Of a DNA stretch of 64,000 bases, positions 61,148 through 64,000 are shown in pieces. Below the pieces are notes generated by a model. It made no database searches, was not told the DNA's origin, and worked only from the letters and a program-made list of their open reading frames with translations. A program made the position numbers and the translations under genes. How positions within the stretch are numbered: the stretch's first letter is position 1; every line of letters starts with the position of its first letter. Source of the stretch: Alcaligenes sp. SORT26 (GTDB lineage: Bacteria > Pseudomonadota > Gammaproteobacteria > Burkholderiales > Burkholderiaceae_B); NCBI RefSeq assembly GCF_017377875.1, contig NZ_CP070975.1, forward strand, positions 3,286,001 through 3,350,000, in the 5' to 3' direction.

Positions 61148-61918
61148 ATGAGTTTCCCTGCTGCCTGGCAAACCCGGCTGGCTGCCGCCAAGGTGCAACG
61201 TCAAACCATAGGGGAATCCGGGGCTGACGTCTGGCGTCTGGACTGGCCGGATGGTTCCTGCCAGTTTGTGAAGGCAGAGGATGATCTGCCCTTGGCCGAG
61301 CTACCCGATGAAATCGAGCGCTTGCGCTGGATGCACACGCAAGGTCTGCCTTGTCCCGAAGTGCTGGACACGCTGGTCGTAGATGGCCGCCATTGGCTTC
61401 TGATGAGCGCTGTTCCAGGGCGCGATCTGGCCTGTACAGAAGGCTTGTCTCCCCAGCATACGGTGGAGTTGTTGGCTTCGTCCTTGCAAAGTCTGCACCG
61501 CTTGCCTCTTGAATCTTGCCCCTTCGATCACCGCCTGGAACACCGTCTGGCCGATGCCAGTGCACGGGCGAAAGCGGGCCTGATTGATGAAGAAGACTTT
61601 GACGATGAACGCCAGGGCATGCCGGTTCAAAGCCTGCTGGAGGAGCTGTATGCCAGCCGTCCCACGCAGGAAGATCTGGTGGTCACCCATGGTGATGCTT
61701 GTTTGCCCAACTTCATGGTGCATCAAGGGCAGTTCAGTGGCTTTATCGACTGCGGACGCCTGGGCGTGGCGGATCGTTTTCAGGATCTGGCGCTGACGGC
61801 GCGCAGCATAGAACGGAATTTGGGCAAGGAATGGCTGGCGCCTTTCTTTGCTCTGTACGGCGTGGAAATGGATGCCGAGCGCATCGCTTTCTTCTGCCTT
61901 CTGGATGAGTTTTTTTAA
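61148..61918 (+). CDS. APH(3')-like aminoglycoside phosphotransferase
   Basis: A 256-residue small-molecule kinase with the APH(3') fold. Catalytic elements are intact: VTHGDACLPNFMV with the catalytic Asp and Asn, and FIDCGRLGVADRFQDLAL with the Mg-binding Asp and the usual APH(3') sequence. The N-terminal lobe has GESGADVWRL and FVKAE with the ATP-binding Lys. Length is near the family norm of 260-270. The ATG at 61148 is chosen over an in-frame TTG at 61142. Whether it gives aminoglycoside resistance or has a household substrate cannot be told from the sequence. No mobile element flanks it, so it appears to be resident. Confidence 0.85.
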   Translation: MSFPAAWQTRLAAAKVQRQTIGESGADVWRLDWPDGSCQFVKAEDDLPLAELPDEIERLRWMHTQGLPCPEVLDTLVVDGRHWLLMSAVPGRDLACTEGLSPQHTVELLASSLQSLHRLPLESCPFDHRLEHRLADASARAKAGLIDEEDFDDERQGMPVQSLLEELYASRPTQEDLVVTHGDACLPNFMVHQGQFSGFIDCGRLGVADRFQDLALTARSIERNLGKEWLAPFFALYGVEMDAERIAFFCLLDEFF

Positions 61919-62043
61919 ACCCGACGGGTCTGTGTAGACGGGCAAGTGCGTCAACCCCATCCGCTTGCTTCTCCTCGCATCAAAGATCGGCCAGCTCACT
62001 ATCGTGAACTGGCTGATGGGCTACGTATTTTTGAGTGAGTTCA

Positions 62044-62793
62044 ATGATGGTTACTTCCACTTCTTCCGAACAAAGCGTGTTTTCTCCCAAGGTCAGCCAC
62101 TATTGGGAAACCCGCTTTGCACGCGGCATTCCCTACAGCAGCAGTGCAGAGCTGGTGCTGCGTGTTGACGACAGCCTGGATGAGGGCGAAGCGGGCATGG
62201 TCTTGCAGCGTCCCGGCCAGCCTGTGTGGGCCTTGATCTCTCCTGCAATGGCAAAAACCATAGGCCCTCGCCCCCTGACTTCTCTGGAGGATTTGCAGGC
62301 CGCGGTGCAGGAGGCAGGCGGGTGTTTTCACGGTGCTGATGCGCTGTTTTATTTCCCTTTGGCGGTTCAGGCAGGTTTGAATGCCGCCTCGGCAGGTGGG
62401 TCTGTACGTCAGTTAAATGCCGTTGATGCTGCTGCGTTTGAAGCCTTCTCCGAGCAAGCCAGCGAAGAGGACCGGGACGCCAGTTATGTAGAACTGGATC
62501 ACTGGCTGGTTTTCGGTGCGTTTGATGGCGAAGAACTGGCCTGCGCGGCCAGCATGTATGCCTGGGACGAGGACGAGTTTGGTCTGGCTGATCTTGGTGT
62601 GCTGACGCGTGCCGACAAGCGTGGCCGGGGGTACGCCCGTTCTACGGTTCAGGCCATGTGCCATTGCGCTTTGCAGCAAGGCTGGGAGCCGCAATACCGC
62701 TTTCAAGGGGATAACCTGGCCTCGGCCAGCGTCGCCCGTGGTGCAGGTCTGGAACTGTACGGCTATTGGGATGTGATTCTGCCGCCCGTATAA
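62044..62793 (+). CDS. GNAT-family acetyltransferase with N-terminal extension
   Basis: A 249-residue protein with an acetyltransferase domain in the C-terminal half: LGVLTRADKRGRGYARSTVQAMC is motif A and LASASVARGAGLELYGYWDV ends the domain (parts given). Residues 1-115 resemble the N-terminal part of two-domain GNATs and contain SELVLRV-like strands, with no clear catalytic motif. A GTG at 62035 in the same frame is a possible alternative start; no strong ribosome site is seen for either. A hairpin CCAGCTCAC/GTGAACTGG lies upstream. Substrate unknown. Confidence 0.75.
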   Translation: MMVTSTSSEQSVFSPKVSHYWETRFARGIPYSSSAELVLRVDDSLDEGEAGMVLQRPGQPVWALISPAMAKTIGPRPLTSLEDLQAAVQEAGGCFHGADALFYFPLAVQAGLNAASAGGSVRQLNAVDAAAFEAFSEQASEEDRDASYVELDHWLVFGAFDGEELACAASMYAWDEDEFGLADLGVLTRADKRGRGYARSTVQAMCHCALQQGWEPQYRFQGDNLASASVARGAGLELYGYWDVILPPV

Positions 62794-62811
62794 AGACGCC
62801 AAGCTATTGAG

Positions 62812-62843
62812 CATGGGCGCTGGCGGGATGTGCAGCGCCCATG
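62812..62843 (+). terminator. hairpin, probable terminator of the GNAT gene
   Basis: A perfect 11-bp stem CATGGGCGCTG/CAGCGCCCATG with a 10-base loop lies 18 bp after the stop and is followed by TGTTATTTC. The T-tract is weak. The remaining 160 bp to the next gene show no clear structure. Confidence 0.6.
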
Positions 62844-63001
62844 TGTTATTTCAGTCATACTCTGACGATACCGGGGCAGTATTTAGGGAGTTCTTAGGTA
62901 ATCCCTGAACAATTCTTGGACGATATCCAGGTCGCTCCCAGGTGGCTGCCACGCAGTTCCCAGACAAAGCCAGTGCCGTTTTGGACGCTGGCTTTGTGCT
63001 T

Positions 63002-63772
63002 TTATGCGCAGACAAACTCCAGCTCACCGATCCCTTGAATCGCGGCCTGAATCCGGTCGCCGGGAGCGGCATACAGCATAGGCAGGCAAGTGCCGGTAAT
63101 GATGACCTGACCCTTTTGCAGCCCGCCAAGATGATGGCTCCCCTGATTGGCCAGCCAGATCAGCAGCCGTGTCAGTTCACCGGCTGGATTCTGGTTCGGG
63201 CCTTGCAGCAAGGCTTGCTGTCCCACCTGCAGGCGCGCCCATTCAGGCTGTAGCCGTGTCATGTCCTGCGCGGCGATACCCTGCGCCTGATGGACCAGCG
63301 CGCCGTGGCTGGCCAGATCGGCCAAGGTGGATAGACGGCCCACGGTGTCACGCTGGGCAAAACGGGATTCGACAATCTCGACTGCCACACAAACCTGGCT
63401 GACCGCCTGCCAGATTTGTTCCATGGAATAGGGGGCCTGGGCGGGCGGCAAGTCCTGGCCCAGAATCAGGCCGATTTCCACTTCTATTCCGCGCAAGGAC
63501 AGATCTTCACCGGCGGGTGTATCCGGGCTGGCGTAACGAAAGCGCTGGGGCAGGGGGGCGCAGGTTGGCGGGGCCACGCTATTGGCCGCGCCGACTTTCC
63601 AGCCACCTACAGGGCCCAAGGTGTCCATTTGCGCAGCCTGGACGCGATAGGCCTGATCAAAAGACACAGGGCGCAGCGCCTCGGGCCAGTCCTCGATGGG
63701 GCGATTCTCTTGGCGAGCCTGAAGCAGCCGCTGTGCGGTTGCCAGGCAGCCGGGTTGTAAAGGGGCGTTCAT
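63002..63772 (-). CDS. 2-keto-4-pentenoate hydratase-like protein
   Basis: A 256-residue protein of the fumarylacetoacetate hydrolase-related hydratase/decarboxylase group (MhpD, DmpE/DmpH). Motifs are VGGWKVGAAN, GIEVEIGLILGQDLP with acidic metal ligands, VAVEIVESRF, and the end GQVIITGTCLPMLYAAPGDRI (parts given). In catechol meta-cleavage such enzymes hydrate 2-oxopent-4-enoate or decarboxylate oxalocrotonate, but no other meta-pathway genes are visible. The gene lies four bases from the racemase-family gene to its right, so the two probably share an operon that extends beyond the window. Confidence 0.83.
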   Translation of the reverse strand: MNAPLQPGCLATAQRLLQARQENRPIEDWPEALRPVSFDQAYRVQAAQMDTLGPVGGWKVGAANSVAPPTCAPLPQRFRYASPDTPAGEDLSLRGIEVEIGLILGQDLPPAQAPYSMEQIWQAVSQVCVAVEIVESRFAQRDTVGRLSTLADLASHGALVHQAQGIAAQDMTRLQPEWARLQVGQQALLQGPNQNPAGELTRLLIWLANQGSHHLGGLQKGQVIITGTCLPMLYAAPGDRIQAAIQGIGELEFVCA

Positions 63773-63778
63773 CAAGGC

Positions 63779-64000
63779 TTACCAGCCTAACAAGCAACGG
63801 CCCAAGGCAACCGCAACGGTGGCCTGCGTGGGCTCCACGACGGCAATGCCCAAAGCCTGCTCCAGTGCCTCGCGCTGATTGGCCATACCGGCACAACCCA
63901 GCACCACCACATCGGCACCGTGCTCATCACGCAAGCGCTGCCCGACTTCTGTCAGACGTTGCAGGGCTTTTTTCTCGTCAGCCAGTTCCGACACGCCCAT
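63779..64000 (-). CDS. Asp/Glu/hydantoin racemase family protein, C-terminal part
   Basis: The frame is open to the right edge and only the last 73 codons are seen, so the 5' end lies outside. It carries ADVVVLGCAGM with the second catalytic Cys of the Asp/Glu/hydantoin racemase family, and ends VEPTQATVAVALGRCLLGW, typical of hydantoin racemase-like proteins. A Met at 64000 is internal, not a proven start. Isomerisation of an amino acid or hydantoin is the family function; maleate isomerase-like members are also possible. Confidence 0.72.
   Translation of the reverse strand: MGVSELADEKKALQRLTEVGQRLRDEHGADVVVLGCAGMANQREALEQALGIAVVEPTQATVAVALGRCLLGW

Noticed and set aside
61148-61918. Acquired resistance cassette
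   Set aside because: No integrase, attachment site, insertion sequence or base-composition break is visible around the APH-like gene.

Overview
The window looks like a chromosomal segment of a beta-proteobacterium of the Alcaligenaceae, most likely Alcaligenes. This is inferred from the high G+C codon usage, the gene style and gene types typical of Burkholderiales; no rRNA or other taxonomic marker is present. It is gene-dense. I see no tRNA, rRNA, CRISPR array, phage or insertion sequence.

1-4.1 kb: a single-Cache chemoreceptor preceded by a sigma-28-like promoter and an intrinsic-terminator hairpin, then an exported Fes-like esterase, then 700 bp without a convincing gene. That gap holds a 233-bp, exactly centred imperfect palindrome, a G11 run and nine GACCT repeats.

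4.1-20.8 kb: a minus-strand catecholate siderophore locus of enterobactin type. Reading in the direction of transcription: a LIV-type (branched-chain amino acid family) ABC transporter of five genes behind a near-consensus Fur box, the phosphopantetheinyl transferase entD, a second Fur box, then entE, a stand-alone aryl carrier protein, entF, entS, a YncE-like beta-propeller protein, entC, entB (isochorismatase only) and entA. Together these make 2,3-dihydroxybenzoate, activate and load it, condense it with serine and export the product.

20.9-27 kb: a MarR regulator and a tightly overlapping operon of a NitT/TauT-type ABC importer with an opine-dehydrogenase-family enzyme and a 3-hydroxyacyl-CoA-dehydrogenase-family enzyme; the substrate is unknown.

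27.1-31.8 kb: ferric-siderophore uptake (permease, ATPase, binding protein, cytoplasmic esterase) behind a weak Fur box, with a divergent second IroE-like esterase. This is the import and iron-release side of the siderophore locus. No TonB-dependent receptor is in the window.

31.9-42.5 kb: a large SUV3-like RNA helicase, a Bcr/CflA exporter, a YdcZ transporter with a divergent LysR regulator, a FecR-like anti-sigma factor without its sigma factor, a TerC/CBS/CorC membrane protein, a small secreted His-containing protein and a pirin.

42.6-47.3 kb: the most unusual part, a four-gene plus-strand operon of a fatty acid hydroxylase/sterol desaturase homologue, a fatty acid desaturase, a fusion of a ketoacyl-ACP synthase III to a heme-oxygenase-like di-iron domain, and a protein of unknown function, closed by a perfect terminator. 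It looks like a dedicated lipid or acyl-derived metabolite pathway.

47.3-54.7 kb: glutamine-synthetase-like ligase, aldehyde dehydrogenase, N-formylglutamate-amidohydrolase-like enzyme, a divergent GMC oxidoreductase and an XRE-cupin regulator, which fit a gamma-glutamylated amine or amino-alcohol catabolic route; then a DUF1330 protein and a class IV aminotransferase with a divergent LysR regulator.

55.8-64 kb: small acetyltransferases, a DUF418 membrane protein divergent from a TetR regulator with two clear operators, an ABC exporter, a GrpB-family protein, an APH(3')-like phosphotransferase, a 2-keto-4-pentenoate-hydratase-like enzyme and, cut by the right edge, an Asp/Glu racemase-family gene.
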